Shown here piece after piece: positions 11,701 through 18,962 of a stretch of DNA of 64,000 nucleotides. The notes below the pieces were generated by a model. It had not been told where the DNA came from, made no database searches, and was given only the letters and a program-made list of their open reading frames with translations. Every line of letters begins with the position of its first letter. Position 1 is the stretch's first letter. The translations under genes and the position numbers were made by a program. This stretch comes from CBDDKZ01 sp965230415 (lineage in GTDB: Bacteria > Bacteroidota > Bacteroidia > Cytophagales > JAAEPT01), in the NCBI GenBank assembly GCA_965230415.1, contig CBDDKZ010000005.1:2108001-2172000 (forward strand), read 5' to 3'.

Positions 11701-13360
11701 GACAGACAGTATGTATTACCGGGTTGCGATAAGGTCGACTTGTGATACCTTGTACTCAGACACAGCCTTGTTGATTGCTCATCCGGTACCTGTAGCAGGA
11801 ACGGCCGATGACCAGGTCTTATGTCCTGGTGAGTCCTTGACCATTACGTTTAACGGTACAGAAGGCGACAGCATTTACTGGGAGCGTAGCAGTGGCCTGA
11901 ACAACTTCAATTTGTTGGCAGGTGCATCCGACACCACATTTACAGAAACACCACCGGTGCCCGATACTTTGTATTACCGCGCGATTATCAAATACAGCGA
12001 TGGGGTTTGTTTGGCCGATATTACCAACGAGGTGCAGGTGAGCTTTAGCGACACTTCAAAGGTTGGTACAATTTCGGCGACTTCTCAAGTTTGCAGTGGT
12101 GATACAATAACGGCAATAGCGAATGATTTTTCATCTCAGATTCAGTGGGAGCAACGCTTGGGGACTGAAAGTGAATGGTCAGGTTTAGGGAATGATACAC
12201 AGCAACTTGTGAATATGAGCCACGAAGAAGATGAGAGTGTACTACTCTACTTACGTGTCAGTACGCAGTCAACATGCGACAGTAAAGTCTCTGATTCAAT
12301 TCAGCTATCTTTTGATCCAAAGCCGGAGGCAGGTATAGTGGCAGATGGTATTGCATGTCCTGAAGGGACAATCATAAAATCTTCGGGGCATCGCGGTAAT
12401 ACTATTACCTGGGAGTGGAGTTTAGACGCTCAGAATTGGGATAATATTACAAATACAGGCGATAGTATTTCGCGTACATTTTTTCGGGATCGTTGGTTTA
12501 GAGCTACCTATTCCTATGACAATTCTATATGTCCGGAAGTCAAGTCTAATGAAGCCTTTTTTCAATACATGGAAGAACCGGCACTTGATGATATCATTAG
12601 TACAGATGCCTGTACCGGAACAACAAGCACCTATGAATTAGAAGAGGTAGAGGGAGTGATAAACTGGTATCAAAAAATAAATGATGGGAGTTATGAACTT
12701 TTGAATAATGATAGTGTGACAATTGTCATTGATAATGTAGACATAGGTGTAGATAGTTATGAACAAAACTATATGGTGCAAGTGAGTGCGTGCGGAAAGA
12801 TGGTTGAAGACACACTCATTTACCAGGTATATGATGCTCCGGAGGCTACTATCGATTTTGAAAGTGATTGTAATGAGCGTGCAACTCAACTTTCTGTAAG
12901 CAGTAATTCCGATTACATTATCGTTTCGTGGTATGAATCCAATGATGGAATTTCATGGATCAACACTGAAATTGCCGATCAAGTGCATGTTTATACAGGT
13001 GTTGCAAACCGATATTTTAAAGTTCAGGTAGCCAATCCGTCACTTGAGCTTTGTGTTGACTTTTCAGAGATAGCTACAGTGTTTTTAGATTGTCCGTTAT
13101 TCATTCCAAATGCAATAAGCCCGAATGGTGATGGCGCAAATGATACCTGGAGAATTGAGGGCTTAGAAGCCTTCGACGATCCGATGATTGAAGTGTATAA
13201 TAGATATGGTTTACTACTTTTTGAAAACAGAGGTAAATATGACCCATGGGACGGAACTTGTAATAAAGAAGTACTTCCAAACGGGACCTATTATTATAAA
13301 ATCAAAACTTTACGGGATTTCGGAAAAATGTACACAGGATCTCTAATTATTCTGAAATAA
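5729..13360 (+). CDS. Giant T9SS type-B (gliding-motility-type) surface adhesin with tandem Ig-like domains
   Basis: A 2,543-residue exported protein. It has a signal peptide (IIRLFIILFLANISRVRAQ), a DUF11-like beta-sandwich, and a Ca-binding-looking motif CGDGIDNDEDGDIDEAC near residue 168. Two beta-propeller-like segments follow, starting near CNGKLY (about 189) and CDGAIY (about 655), each ending in a DUF11-type domain (SDSVATPGDTITYSFEF; ADLDSYDLGDTIEYTLTI). The C-terminal half is a chain of Ig-like domain pairs; residues 1212-2106 are five almost identical 179-residue units. The last ~85 residues (FIPNAISPNGDGANDTWRI to GSLIILK) are the CHU/gliding-type C-terminal signal used by T9SS. 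It is predicted to be attached to or released at the cell surface as an adhesin. The PorP/SprF gene 28 nt downstream supports T9SS export. Ligand unknown. Confidence 0.9.
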   Translation: MTKAIIRLFIILFLANISRVRAQLTLDQSASVDTSFSAQNFTFQFDINNTSGSALNNISFYCFLPAGISFADEPANLSSGLTFGATTITDSNEASFTITNVPTGASTFEIQIKPRASNTVLNLLKSASYLFDLPPAIGSDTIFSDDPALPGANDSTEVYVAPVFEVCGDGIDNDEDGDIDEACATFPCNGKLYQTIHLNDTTTLYEIILEPLSFEEIGELYTSGLTGSANSTGYNPDDNLLYMVKNTELWRVDANADAEFIGTIQNLTADHNAGAFSTNGTYYVKSQADDEFGTIDLQTLNYTLISTDTKSFPDIAYNPQDGLMYGVTPQDELYTQDPSDGTLVKIGDLGINVGSVGAVYFDISGVIIAYGREQGVDVSGQQTLFSIDPATGAATVLGKGPTATGNDGASCPFGLDLIKIVSDSVATPGDTITYSFEFYNSSGETVNGITFGDTLFEGLTIVADPATFGGVITAGTGSGTSQILITDMDIPSGTSTMSFTAKVDESYLYHDCGADSLSNQAWLTNLPVVFGDLIASDDSATLAADDATLHRIDVVYSVTATEDFLAVEKNSDAVFDILTNDIFTQTTADTSSITFFRNPSNGSFVTANSQTTVTYTPNNNYVGHDTIGYSLCANECATECDSAFIVIRVLPEPLPCDGAIYLSQDDGSGGTDLMELDVSSTPFTSTMIGNYSPRFNATAYNPVDGFIYGITIAAPRHLILMGDQGETIDLGEIADSVGVTWPTTSSLWSGSFDVNGNYYTNNDSDTLYVVDIATVSITDAYRLGDATSTSFGDMAIPNDENMAYAFDTSLDRFVRIDLSTGALTHFGSSKPSFNQNGAAMFDAFNNLYIYGSDTVGGPDKNTLWKIDRSTGEMEYVGTGFAAGGGFDGTSCPYGIQMTKVADLDSYDLGDTIEYTLTITNQSAQLLTGITLSDTITFGGEIIEIPTNVLSGNVTNGVGDAKLTIEQMQIPVGESILTFKAKVPENFCSDTLLCNQALLLNIPSGFGDSVYSDDPSTALLEDSTSTTVVLPTVEKGSMSLLFDTLCIGDTLNFNVSGQNGTIEWQQSTDELTWALANAITNSNDTLAQFISANNLPAFDSVYFRMQSSSVCDTVYSDTIKISEHPQAYSGAITAQSTLCPGDELILTPDSTFGDELAWYVDYGSGMQLMAGQNDTTLQIIPDSIFDHDYQFVAAFSGSSCAIDSSNLAAVAFSDTSVTGTLDQTLVQYCSGELIDLQMSNAVGSFSWEESADQVSWSALGETDSSYQSSFTATGSVTDSMYYRVAIRSTCDTLYSDTALLIAHPVPVAGTADDQVLCPGESLTITFNGTEGDSIYWERSSGLNNFNLLAGASDTTFTETPPVPDTLYYRAIIKYSDGVCVADTTNEVQVSFSDTSVAGTLDQTLVQYCSGELIDLQMSNAVGSFSWEESADQVSWNALGETDSSYQSSFTATGSVTDSMYYRVAIRSTCDTLYSDTALLIAHPVPVAGTADDQVLCPGESLTITFNGTEGDSIYWERSSGLNNFNLLAGASDTTFTETPPVPDTLYYRAIIKYSDGVCATDTTNEVQVSFSDTSVAGTLDQTLVQYCSGELIDLQMSNAVGSFSWEESADQVSWSALGETDSSYQSSFTATGSVTDSMYYRVAIRSTCDTLYSDTALLIAHPVPVAGTADDQVLCPGESLTITFNGTEGDSIYWERSSGLNNFNLLAGASDTTFTETPPVPDTLYYRAIIKYSDGVCATDTTNEVQVSFSDTSVAGTLDQTLVQFCSGELIDLQMSNAVGSFSWEESADQGSWSALGETDSSYQSSFTATGSVTDSMYYRVAIRSTCDTLYSDTALLIAHPVPVAGTADDQVLCPGESLTITFNGTEGDSIYWERSSGLNNFNLLAGASDTTFTETPPVPDTLYYRAIIKYSDGVCATDTTNEVQVSFSDTSVAGTLDQTLVQYCSGELIDLQMSNAVGSFSWEESADQVSWDALGETDSSYQSSFTATGSVTDSMYYRVAIRSTCDTLYSDTALLIAHPVPVAGTADDQVLCPGESLTITFNGTEGDSIYWERSSGLNNFNLLAGASDTTFTETPPVPDTLYYRAIIKYSDGVCLADITNEVQVSFSDTSKVGTISATSQVCSGDTITAIANDFSSQIQWEQRLGTESEWSGLGNDTQQLVNMSHEEDESVLLYLRVSTQSTCDSKVSDSIQLSFDPKPEAGIVADGIACPEGTIIKSSGHRGNTITWEWSLDAQNWDNITNTGDSISRTFFRDRWFRATYSYDNSICPEVKSNEAFFQYMEEPALDDIISTDACTGTTSTYELEEVEGVINWYQKINDGSYELLNNDSVTIVIDNVDIGVDSYEQNYMVQVSACGKMVEDTLIYQVYDAPEATIDFESDCNERATQLSVSSNSDYIIVSWYESNDGISWINTEIADQVHVYTGVANRYFKVQVANPSLELCVDFSEIATVFLDCPLFIPNAISPNGDGANDTWRIEGLEAFDDPMIEVYNRYGLLLFENRGKYDPWDGTCNKEVLPNGTYYYKIKTLRDFGKMYTGSLIILK
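9362..12046 (+). repeat. Five in-frame 537-bp tandem repeats inside the adhesin gene
   Basis: Unit starts are at 9362, 9899, 10436, 10973 and 11510, an exact 537-bp period (179 codons), and the array ends at 12046 where the sixth unit diverges after AGCGACACTTC. Each unit encodes two Ig-like domains: one around YCSGELIDLQMSNAVGSFSW, the other around VLCPGESLTITFNGTEGDSI. The copies differ by few bases, for example QVSWS/QVSWN/QGSWS/QVSWD and VCVAD/VCATD/VCLAD. The block looks more GC-rich than the gene on either side. Diverged versions of the same two-domain pair flank it, so the array probably arose by recent amplification of one pair. Confidence 0.95.
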
Positions 13361-13387
13361 ACTCATAGGTAATATTAACGAAGTAAT

Positions 13388-14359
13388 ATGTCAGCAGCTA
13401 TAAGAAAATACATCACTTATATATTCTTAATTTCATTGTGTTTAATGAAAGGTTATAACCTCCTTGCTCAGCAGGTGCCACAATTAACCATTGGAATACT
13501 TAACCCCTATTATCATAATCCGGCATATGGCGGTACAACAAGTTATTCCGAAATTTCGTTAGGGTCACGTTATCAGTGGCTTAGTAAGGATCTAAATGGT
13601 CAGACACCAATAACAAATTACTTGTCATTTTATAGCCCCATCAATAAGCATCATACACGAGGCAATAGTAAAAAGGGTTCCTGGAATACGGTCGGACTTA
13701 ATGTAAGCCACGATAAAGCCTCTGCAAACCGACTTTTTAGTTCTCAATTTTCATTTGCTCATAACCTTCCGGTAACCGAATCGGGACGTATTTCTGGCGC
13801 TCTTTCACTCGGTTTTCTACAATTTAAAACAGATGGAACTGACTTTATATTGGCAGATGATGTTGACCCTGTTTTGAATGGAATTGGCAAAATGAGTAGT
13901 TTAAATCTTACAGCAGGTTTATGGTATTATACCAAATTCATGTATGCTGGAATAAGTATGAAACAAGTTCTAAGCACATTGAGAGTGACCAATAGTAACG
14001 GAGTTGCTCCATTAGATAAGCATTATTCGGCTTTAGCAGGTACTCATTTTCCGCTTAATGCTCATATCGATTTAATGGCTTCTATTAATACAAAATTGAT
14101 ACCCAATGTACCTCTTTCAACTGAAGTTGGATTTTTAACTATTTTTGAACACCGTTATTGGATTGGCGGGCAATTAAGAGTCCAAGAATCATTTGCTTTT
14201 CTTGCGGGCCTTATCGTGGCAAATAGTTTCGATTTAACCATATCTTATGATGCGGTTTTTAACGGCTTGTCTGCTTTTAACTATGGAAGTATGGAGTTGA
14301 TGTTGGAGTATAAGTTTCGAGGATGGCAAATTATTCCTTGTCCGGATCAATTTTGGTAA
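13388..14359 (+). CDS. PorP/SprF family T9SS outer-membrane protein
   Basis: A 323-residue outer-membrane beta-barrel-type protein with a signal peptide ending near NLLAQQ. The family signature follows: mature N-terminus with NPYYHNPAYGGT and ISLGSRYQWL, then alternating amphipathic strands to the end. PorP/SprF proteins are associated with type IX secretion, and paralogs are typically encoded directly after large type-B-sorted adhesins, as here (28 nt after the adhesin stop). The probable role is surface attachment or export of the upstream adhesin. A second paralog lies at 59256-60200. Family assignment is from motif and context. Confidence 0.88.
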   Translation: MSAAIRKYITYIFLISLCLMKGYNLLAQQVPQLTIGILNPYYHNPAYGGTTSYSEISLGSRYQWLSKDLNGQTPITNYLSFYSPINKHHTRGNSKKGSWNTVGLNVSHDKASANRLFSSQFSFAHNLPVTESGRISGALSLGFLQFKTDGTDFILADDVDPVLNGIGKMSSLNLTAGLWYYTKFMYAGISMKQVLSTLRVTNSNGVAPLDKHYSALAGTHFPLNAHIDLMASINTKLIPNVPLSTEVGFLTIFEHRYWIGGQLRVQESFAFLAGLIVANSFDLTISYDAVFNGLSAFNYGSMELMLEYKFRGWQIIPCPDQFW

Positions 14360-14394
14360 AAAAAATCTCCTGAAGCTATTAGCATTCAGGAGAT
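14358..14394 (-). terminator. Rho-independent terminator for the minus-strand gene
   Basis: A perfect 10-bp stem, ATCTCCTGAA (14365-14374) pairing with TTCAGGAGAT (14385-14394), with a 10-nt loop. On the minus strand it is followed by a run of eight T, so it terminates the 14436-14816 gene. On the plus strand it follows the PorP/SprF stop but lacks a T-run. Confidence 0.8.
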
Positions 14395-14435
14395 CAAGTT
14401 GGTCGGTTGGTTGGTATTGGTGTTTATTATATTAA

Positions 14436-14816
14436 TTAATTTTGTCTGCATATATGCACATGATGATCTTTGTGCTGATGGTGAATATGTTCATCATTAT
14501 GCTCTTTTCTCAAGATGATTTTTCCCACTTTGTTTTCACAGTGTTCCGAGCTGATAAATAATCCATTATCATCTGAATTGTTTTCGTCTTGGTGACTTAA
14601 ATCTAAGCGGTAGTGGCCCGATCGCTGGATAGTAAACTCAAAGTGCCCGTCTGCATTGGCTAATGAATGTGCAAGTGGTCGTTCGCTGTGTTCTTCATAA
14701 AGAAATACACGCATTTTTGAAAGGTCTTCGGATTCGTTGGTTGTTTCCTGATTGTTTGATTGGGCGTAAGAAATGGCTGAAATAAGAACTAATAATGCAA
14801 TAATTGACTGTTTCAT
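14436..14816 (-). CDS. Small His-rich secreted protein (paralog A)
   Basis: About 126 residues from the ATG at 14816; an upstream in-frame ATG at 14864 would add 16 residues in front of an otherwise perfect signal peptide (MKQSIIALLVLISAISYAQ). The mature part holds an MRVFLYEEHSERPLAHSLAN / GHFEFTI / GHYRLDLSH stretch resembling carboxypeptidase-regulatory-like (CNA-B-like) beta-sandwich domains. It then has SSEHCENKVGKIILRKEH and a His-rich tail (DEHIHHQHKDHHVHICRQ). The two cysteines and clustered histidines suggest metal binding, but this is inference. It is paralogous to 15583-15993, and both share a conserved element starting about 48 nt upstream of the start codon. Function unknown. 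Confidence 0.75.
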   Translation of the reverse strand: MKQSIIALLVLISAISYAQSNNQETTNESEDLSKMRVFLYEEHSERPLAHSLANADGHFEFTIQRSGHYRLDLSHQDENNSDDNGLFISSEHCENKVGKIILRKEHNDEHIHHQHKDHHVHICRQN

Positions 14817-14864
14817 GTGGTGTTTTTTTAAATGATTACTGATATTAATTATTACGGTATTCAT

Positions 14865-14940
14865 AGTGTAAAAGTGACACGCTTCTAGATGGTTTGTGTA
14901 AAATTCTCGGCGAAATACCTAGGCGATTAGACGTAATAAA
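14865..14940 (-). promoter_or_regulatory. Conserved upstream element of His-rich paralog A
   Basis: About 75 nt that align closely with 16041-16116, the region upstream of the sister gene, at the same distance from the start codon (48-49 nt). Shared blocks are GTGACACGCTTCTAGATG, TTCTCGG(C/T)GAA and ACCTAGG. It includes a GTGT/ACAC inverted repeat. It is probably a promoter/operator or 5'-leader element retained after duplication. Confidence 0.6.
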
Positions 14941-15582
14941 TTATAAGTATTGTTCTCTTTATTGAAAACCTGGTTTAGGATAGATTAATTAGCAGTACCT
15001 GGGCGTATAAGTAAAGTCAGTGGTTGTCCTTAATGGCTTATAAAAAGTGAATCGCAGTAATACATTTTCAAGCCATGAATACTTCGATACATGGTTAAGT
15101 AATCTTGAATTTATTAAAAATAACCCAATAGGAAGTGTGCTAATATAACTAGGCACAGTAACTAAATGATGATTGTTCGTGTGCAAGTTGGTCTTTTTAC
15201 ATGTGTACTGTGTACTTTTGGGGCCCACAAACTTTTTTCTGTCACTATTGTTCTTCTAAAAATGTTGTGTCATTAAAAAGGATAAAGTTAGAGGATCCGT
15301 GAATTTTTTATTGGTGTATGTTACTATCCTTAAATTCAAATCGCTGTATCATGCCGGCGTCCGGCTACAGTGTTTTGGATGTATTCTACTTAATGTGCAT
15401 TGTTTACCGAGAACTAATCCATAGGGGAGGTGTTGAAATCTACAGTGACTTCGTATGCGGGCTTAATTGTTGAGTTATCTATAAAAATTGAAATAGACAT
15501 AATAAATAGAAAATGAGTACTTTATAGAAAGCAAAAAAGACTAACCAATCGGCCAGCCTTTTCGCATTTAGGAGTTGGTTGC
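14941..15582. other. Intergenic region between the His-rich paralogs
   Basis: About 640 nt with no convincing gene. A 79-codon open frame on the minus strand (14989-15228) has no recognisable domain or start signal and reads like chance coding. Nothing else is seen. Confidence 0.4.
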
Positions 15583-15993
15583 TTATTGTTTTGCCCGGCA
15601 TATATGCACGAAATGGTCTTTATGTTGGTGATGCATATGTTCGTCCGGATGCTCTTTGCGCAGAATAATCTGGCCTACTTTGTGCTCACAGTGCTCTGAG
15701 CTTATGTACAATCCGCTTTCAGCCTTGGTATTTTCATCTTTGTGACTTAAATCCAGTCGATAGTGACCATGTTCAAGGATGGTAAATTCAAAGTGACCTT
15801 CTTCATTAGTGTGTGAATGAGCTATTGGTCTTTCGCTACCTGCTTCGTAAAGTAAAACGCGCACTTTTGAGAGTTCTTCGACGTTTTTTTCCTTAGTGGT
15901 TTTTTCAGTGTTGTCTTCATTTGATAATTCTTGTATCTGGGCATAAGAAAGGGCGGAGACAAGCACTAACAGTGCAATTAATAGATGTTTCAT
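15583..15993 (-). CDS. Small His-rich secreted protein (paralog B)
   Basis: A 136-residue exported protein with signal peptide MKHLLIALLVLVSALSYAQ. It is clearly homologous to the protein at 14436-14816: same VRVLLYE-SERPIAHSHTNEEGHFEFTI core, RLDLSHKDEN, ISSEHCEHKVGQIILRKEH and the His-rich C-terminus HHQHKDHFVHICRAK. The N-terminal linker after the signal peptide differs most. Conservation of both cysteines and all the tail histidines between copies argues that the tail is functional. The start is fixed by the signal peptide. The pair lies between an adhesin locus and a tRNA; function unknown. Confidence 0.75.
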   Translation of the reverse strand: MKHLLIALLVLVSALSYAQIQELSNEDNTEKTTKEKNVEELSKVRVLLYEAGSERPIAHSHTNEEGHFEFTILEHGHYRLDLSHKDENTKAESGLYISSEHCEHKVGQIILRKEHPDEHMHHQHKDHFVHICRAKQ

Positions 15994-16040
15994 GTGTTGA
16001 TTGTTTAAGGTTACCGATGTTATTTTATACGCTAATAAAG

Positions 16041-16116
16041 GCGTGTAAGTGACACGCTTCTAGATGATTTATCTAATTCTCTCGGTGAATCACCTAGGTG
16101 TTTAGGTGTAATGAAA
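16041..16116 (-). promoter_or_regulatory. Conserved upstream element of His-rich paralog B
   Basis: Counterpart of 14865-14940. It contains a 6-bp inverted repeat GCGTGT/ACACGC with a 5-nt spacer (16041-16057) and a CACCTAGGTG palindrome (16091-16100), followed by GTGTTTAGGTG. A regulatory role is inferred from conservation between two duplicated upstream regions. Confidence 0.6.
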
Positions 16117-16210
16117 TAAGTGAAAAGTTTAGTATGTTATTCTGGTAGCTAAATGATATGCCTAGGTAGAAGTCTAAGCCTATAAGTTTTTAAAATTGTT
16201 ATAGGCATAA

Positions 16211-16243
16211 AAAACAAAAAAGCACACCATGTGGTGTGCTTTT
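16211..16243 (-). terminator. Terminator downstream of tRNA-Val(TAC)
   Basis: A 9-bp stem AGCACACCA/TGGTGTGCT with a 2-nt centre (16221-16240). On the minus strand it is followed by a T-rich run (TTTTTTGTTTTTT), ending transcription just after the tRNA. Confidence 0.8.
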
Positions 16244-16246
16244 AGT

Positions 16247-16320
16247 GGGTCCGGCAGGATTCGAACCTGCGACCCCTTGGGTGTAAACCAAGTGCTCTGA
16301 ACCAACTGAGCTACGAACCC
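16247..16320 (-). tRNA. tRNA-Val (anticodon TAC)
   Basis: A 74-nt minus-strand cloverleaf beginning GGGTTCGTAGCTCAG and ending CCGGACCC. The T-arm GCAGGTTCGAATCCTGC is intact. The anticodon stem CTTGG/CAAGG closes the loop TTTACAC, giving anticodon TAC (valine). No encoded CCA. Confidence 0.95.
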
Positions 16321-16425
16321 GTTTGTCTTAACGGATTGCAAAGGTAAGAGTACTTTTTAGAAATACAAAACTAATATCTAAAAAATAATATTTTTTCGTT
16401 GACGTTATTAATTCAGAAGAATTGA

Positions 16426-16433
16426 TATTTTTG
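16426..16433 (+). promoter_or_regulatory. Candidate -7 element directly before the AsmA-like gene
   Basis: TATTTTTG fits TAnnTTTG and ends 6 nt before the GTG start at 16440, with a TTG at 16399-16401 upstream (spacer of 24, somewhat long). If real, the transcript would be leaderless or nearly so. Confidence 0.35.
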
Positions 16434-16439
16434 TTAATT

Positions 16440-18962
16440 GTGAAGAAATACCTGCGTATCTCCCTGAAAATTATCGCATCTATAGTAGTATTGGTACTAC
16501 TCTCGGTATTTGCTGTGGTCTTTTTTTTCGAAGATGAAGTGATAGGTATATTCAAGAAGCAGGTCAATAAGCAACTTGCCACCGAGGTTCAGGTGAAAGA
16601 TATGAGTCTTTCACTTTTTAAACATTTTCCGGAAGTGGCCATACAACTGGATCAAATTGTAATGTTTGACGCTATTGAAGGAAGCCGGGATACGCTTTTG
16701 AGAGCGGGAGAACTTTCGTTTTCATTTGATATTTTCGATTTGTTTGGAAATAGTTATGAGATAAATGGATGTCATTTGACCAATGCGAAAATTAATTTGA
16801 AAATAGATGAAGAAGGTTATAATAATTATACGATTATCAAGCCAGACTCTTCAATTCAAAAGACTGAAACGCCACTAACTTTTAATCTTTCCGAAATCAC
16901 CTTTACTAACGTTGACGTGACTTACATAGATCAACGTATACAAAATAATCACCATGTCCTTTTTAATGATGCCCTTGCACACCTTGAATACAATGAAGAA
17001 AACTTGGAGATTGGGCTGAATGGAGATACCTATGTTTACCAGCTGGCATTTAATAAAAATACCTATGTGGAGGAAAAACCGCTTTCCCTGTTTATGGGGC
17101 TCAACTACATCTTTGAACAGGATAAACTTGAAATTGTGCCTTCTGAAATTCAAATTGCTCAAGCGTTGTTTGAGGTAAAGGGTAAGGTCAATCTCGGTCA
17201 AAAGCACATGGATGTAAAGGTTAGTGCTCCAAGCGGTGATATACAAACATTATTGGCTCTTTTGCCAAATACCGAATCCTTTTCTGACTTAAAAACCACC
17301 GGTGATGTCTATTTCGATGCACATATTGTAGGTAACTATGAAGCTGATAACAACCCTGAAATAAAAGTAGAATTTGGATTTAATAATGCGGAATTCTATC
17401 ACAAGAATTCAAAAAGTCATATTAAGAATGCTTCTATGCAGGGAAGTTTTTCCAATGGTAAACTTCGAAATGCTCAAAGTTCGCACCTGAATATCAAGGG
17501 GTTCAAAGGTAAGATCAAAGGCAATGAATTTTTAGCAGGTATAACAATTCAAAATTTTGATGACCCCTATTTGAATGTAAATTTGTCGGGCACTTTTGAC
17601 ATTCATGCTGTTTTAGACTACGTGCCTATTGCAAAACTGAAGGCCAAATCCGGTCTTGTGCATTTTGATCATGTAAAGCTGGCTGGGCGCGTGAGGCACC
17701 TTACCGATGGCGCGAATTTACATCGACTGAAATCATCAGGTTCGGTGCACCTGAATAACTTTAACTTCAATATTGAGCATAACCATCTCGATTTTAAAAA
17801 TTTTAATGGTGAATTCTTATTTAATCAGAGTGACCTGGGAATCACTTCGTTTACCGGGCAGGTTGGGCATAGCGATTTTAAGATAACAGGGTTCTTCAAA
17901 AATATTTTTTCCTACCTGTTGAAAAGAACGAAGTCCTTGCATGTGGAAGGTGATTTTCAGGCCAATCACATCGATTTGGATGAATTGCTTCGGGCGCAAG
18001 CAAGTACGCCCAATTCAGAGGAAAAAGGAGAAAAATATGGCTTTCGAATTTCACCTCATTTGTCTTACAACATCGATTGTAATATTAAGGAGATTAAGTT
18101 TAGAAATTTGAGCGATAAAGATATTGGAAAAAACTTGCGCGCATCGTTGAGTCTGAACGATCAAATATTGAAGTACAAACAATTGAAAATTGATATTGCA
18201 AAAGGAAACCTGCTATTGGAAGGAGTTGTAGATGCACGAAAAGAATCTACCATCTATGTCGAGAACGACGGTTTTATAAATAATATAGATGTGAGTGAGT
18301 CTTTTAAAATTATGGAAAACTTTGGCCAAACCTTTCTGGAAAGTAAGCACTTGAAAGGTAATTTAATTAGCCGCTTCAAAAATAAATTTGTGTTTAATGA
18401 CCGTTTGGAGTTAGATGAAAGTAAGCTATATACCCATATCTATCAGCTTACTATTACAGACGGCTCTTTGATCAACTTTGAACCTTTATTGGAGATGGAG
18501 AAATGGCTGGGTAAAAATAAGTTGAAACGATACCTCAAAAAGAGTGATTTAAAAACGGTTAATTTTTCAGAATTGAACAACAGGATTTTAATTGAAGATG
18601 GATTAATCACCATTCCAACAATGGTAATTGCTACCGATGCGCTGTCAGACATTACCGTGAGCGGAACACATGGTTTCGACCAAAAGCTCAATTATTCAAT
18701 AAGTTTTCCACTGGTAAACTATAAAAAGGAAGCAAGACATGAAAAACTGGGTATACGTACTCCTGCCGACAAAAAGTATTGGAATATTTATCTAAATATT
18801 GTAGGGACTACCGATGATTATGAAATCGTTGCCAATAACAAAGAAATATTACGTTCGGGCAGTGAGGCCGTTCGCAATCAGGTACGGGAAAACATAAAAT
18901 TACATCAATACGAAGAAAACGACTATATTGAGCTGGATAGTGAGATTATCGATGAGGATTAG
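16440..18962 (+). CDS. AsmA-like envelope protein
   Basis: About 840 residues from the GTG at 16440 (VKKYLRISLKII); a TTG six codons upstream is the alternative. A single N-terminal membrane anchor (about residues 5-28) is followed by a long periplasmic domain that begins with the AsmA-type pattern: IFKKQVNKQLATEVQVKDMSLSLFKHFPEVAIQL, then GSRDTLLRAGELSFSFDIFDLF. AsmA-like proteins of the bridge/Vps13-like group are thought to move phospholipid between inner and outer membranes; the assignment here is by family resemblance. The C-terminal part (LVNYKKEARHEKLGIRTPADKKYWNIYL) is conserved in Bacteroidota members. Its last 11 nt overlap the start of the DUF547 gene, so the two are probably translated together. 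Confidence 0.8.
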   Translation: MKKYLRISLKIIASIVVLVLLSVFAVVFFFEDEVIGIFKKQVNKQLATEVQVKDMSLSLFKHFPEVAIQLDQIVMFDAIEGSRDTLLRAGELSFSFDIFDLFGNSYEINGCHLTNAKINLKIDEEGYNNYTIIKPDSSIQKTETPLTFNLSEITFTNVDVTYIDQRIQNNHHVLFNDALAHLEYNEENLEIGLNGDTYVYQLAFNKNTYVEEKPLSLFMGLNYIFEQDKLEIVPSEIQIAQALFEVKGKVNLGQKHMDVKVSAPSGDIQTLLALLPNTESFSDLKTTGDVYFDAHIVGNYEADNNPEIKVEFGFNNAEFYHKNSKSHIKNASMQGSFSNGKLRNAQSSHLNIKGFKGKIKGNEFLAGITIQNFDDPYLNVNLSGTFDIHAVLDYVPIAKLKAKSGLVHFDHVKLAGRVRHLTDGANLHRLKSSGSVHLNNFNFNIEHNHLDFKNFNGEFLFNQSDLGITSFTGQVGHSDFKITGFFKNIFSYLLKRTKSLHVEGDFQANHIDLDELLRAQASTPNSEEKGEKYGFRISPHLSYNIDCNIKEIKFRNLSDKDIGKNLRASLSLNDQILKYKQLKIDIAKGNLLLEGVVDARKESTIYVENDGFINNIDVSESFKIMENFGQTFLESKHLKGNLISRFKNKFVFNDRLELDESKLYTHIYQLTITDGSLINFEPLLEMEKWLGKNKLKRYLKKSDLKTVNFSELNNRILIEDGLITIPTMVIATDALSDITVSGTHGFDQKLNYSISFPLVNYKKEARHEKLGIRTPADKKYWNIYLNIVGTTDDYEIVANNKEILRSGSEAVRNQVRENIKLHQYEENDYIELDSEIIDED

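Noticed and set aside
9362..12046. CRISPR array or other spacer-repeat array
   Set aside because: Units are 537 bp, in frame and nearly identical throughout, with no spacers; this is an intragenic domain repeat.
12638..12889. 83-codon minus-strand hydrophobic frame inside the adhesin
   Set aside because: Antisense to a clearly coding Ig-like region; composition is a by-product of the plus-strand codons.
14989..15228. 79-codon frame in the gap between His-rich paralogs
   Set aside because: No known motif, no start signal and no conservation evident from sequence alone.
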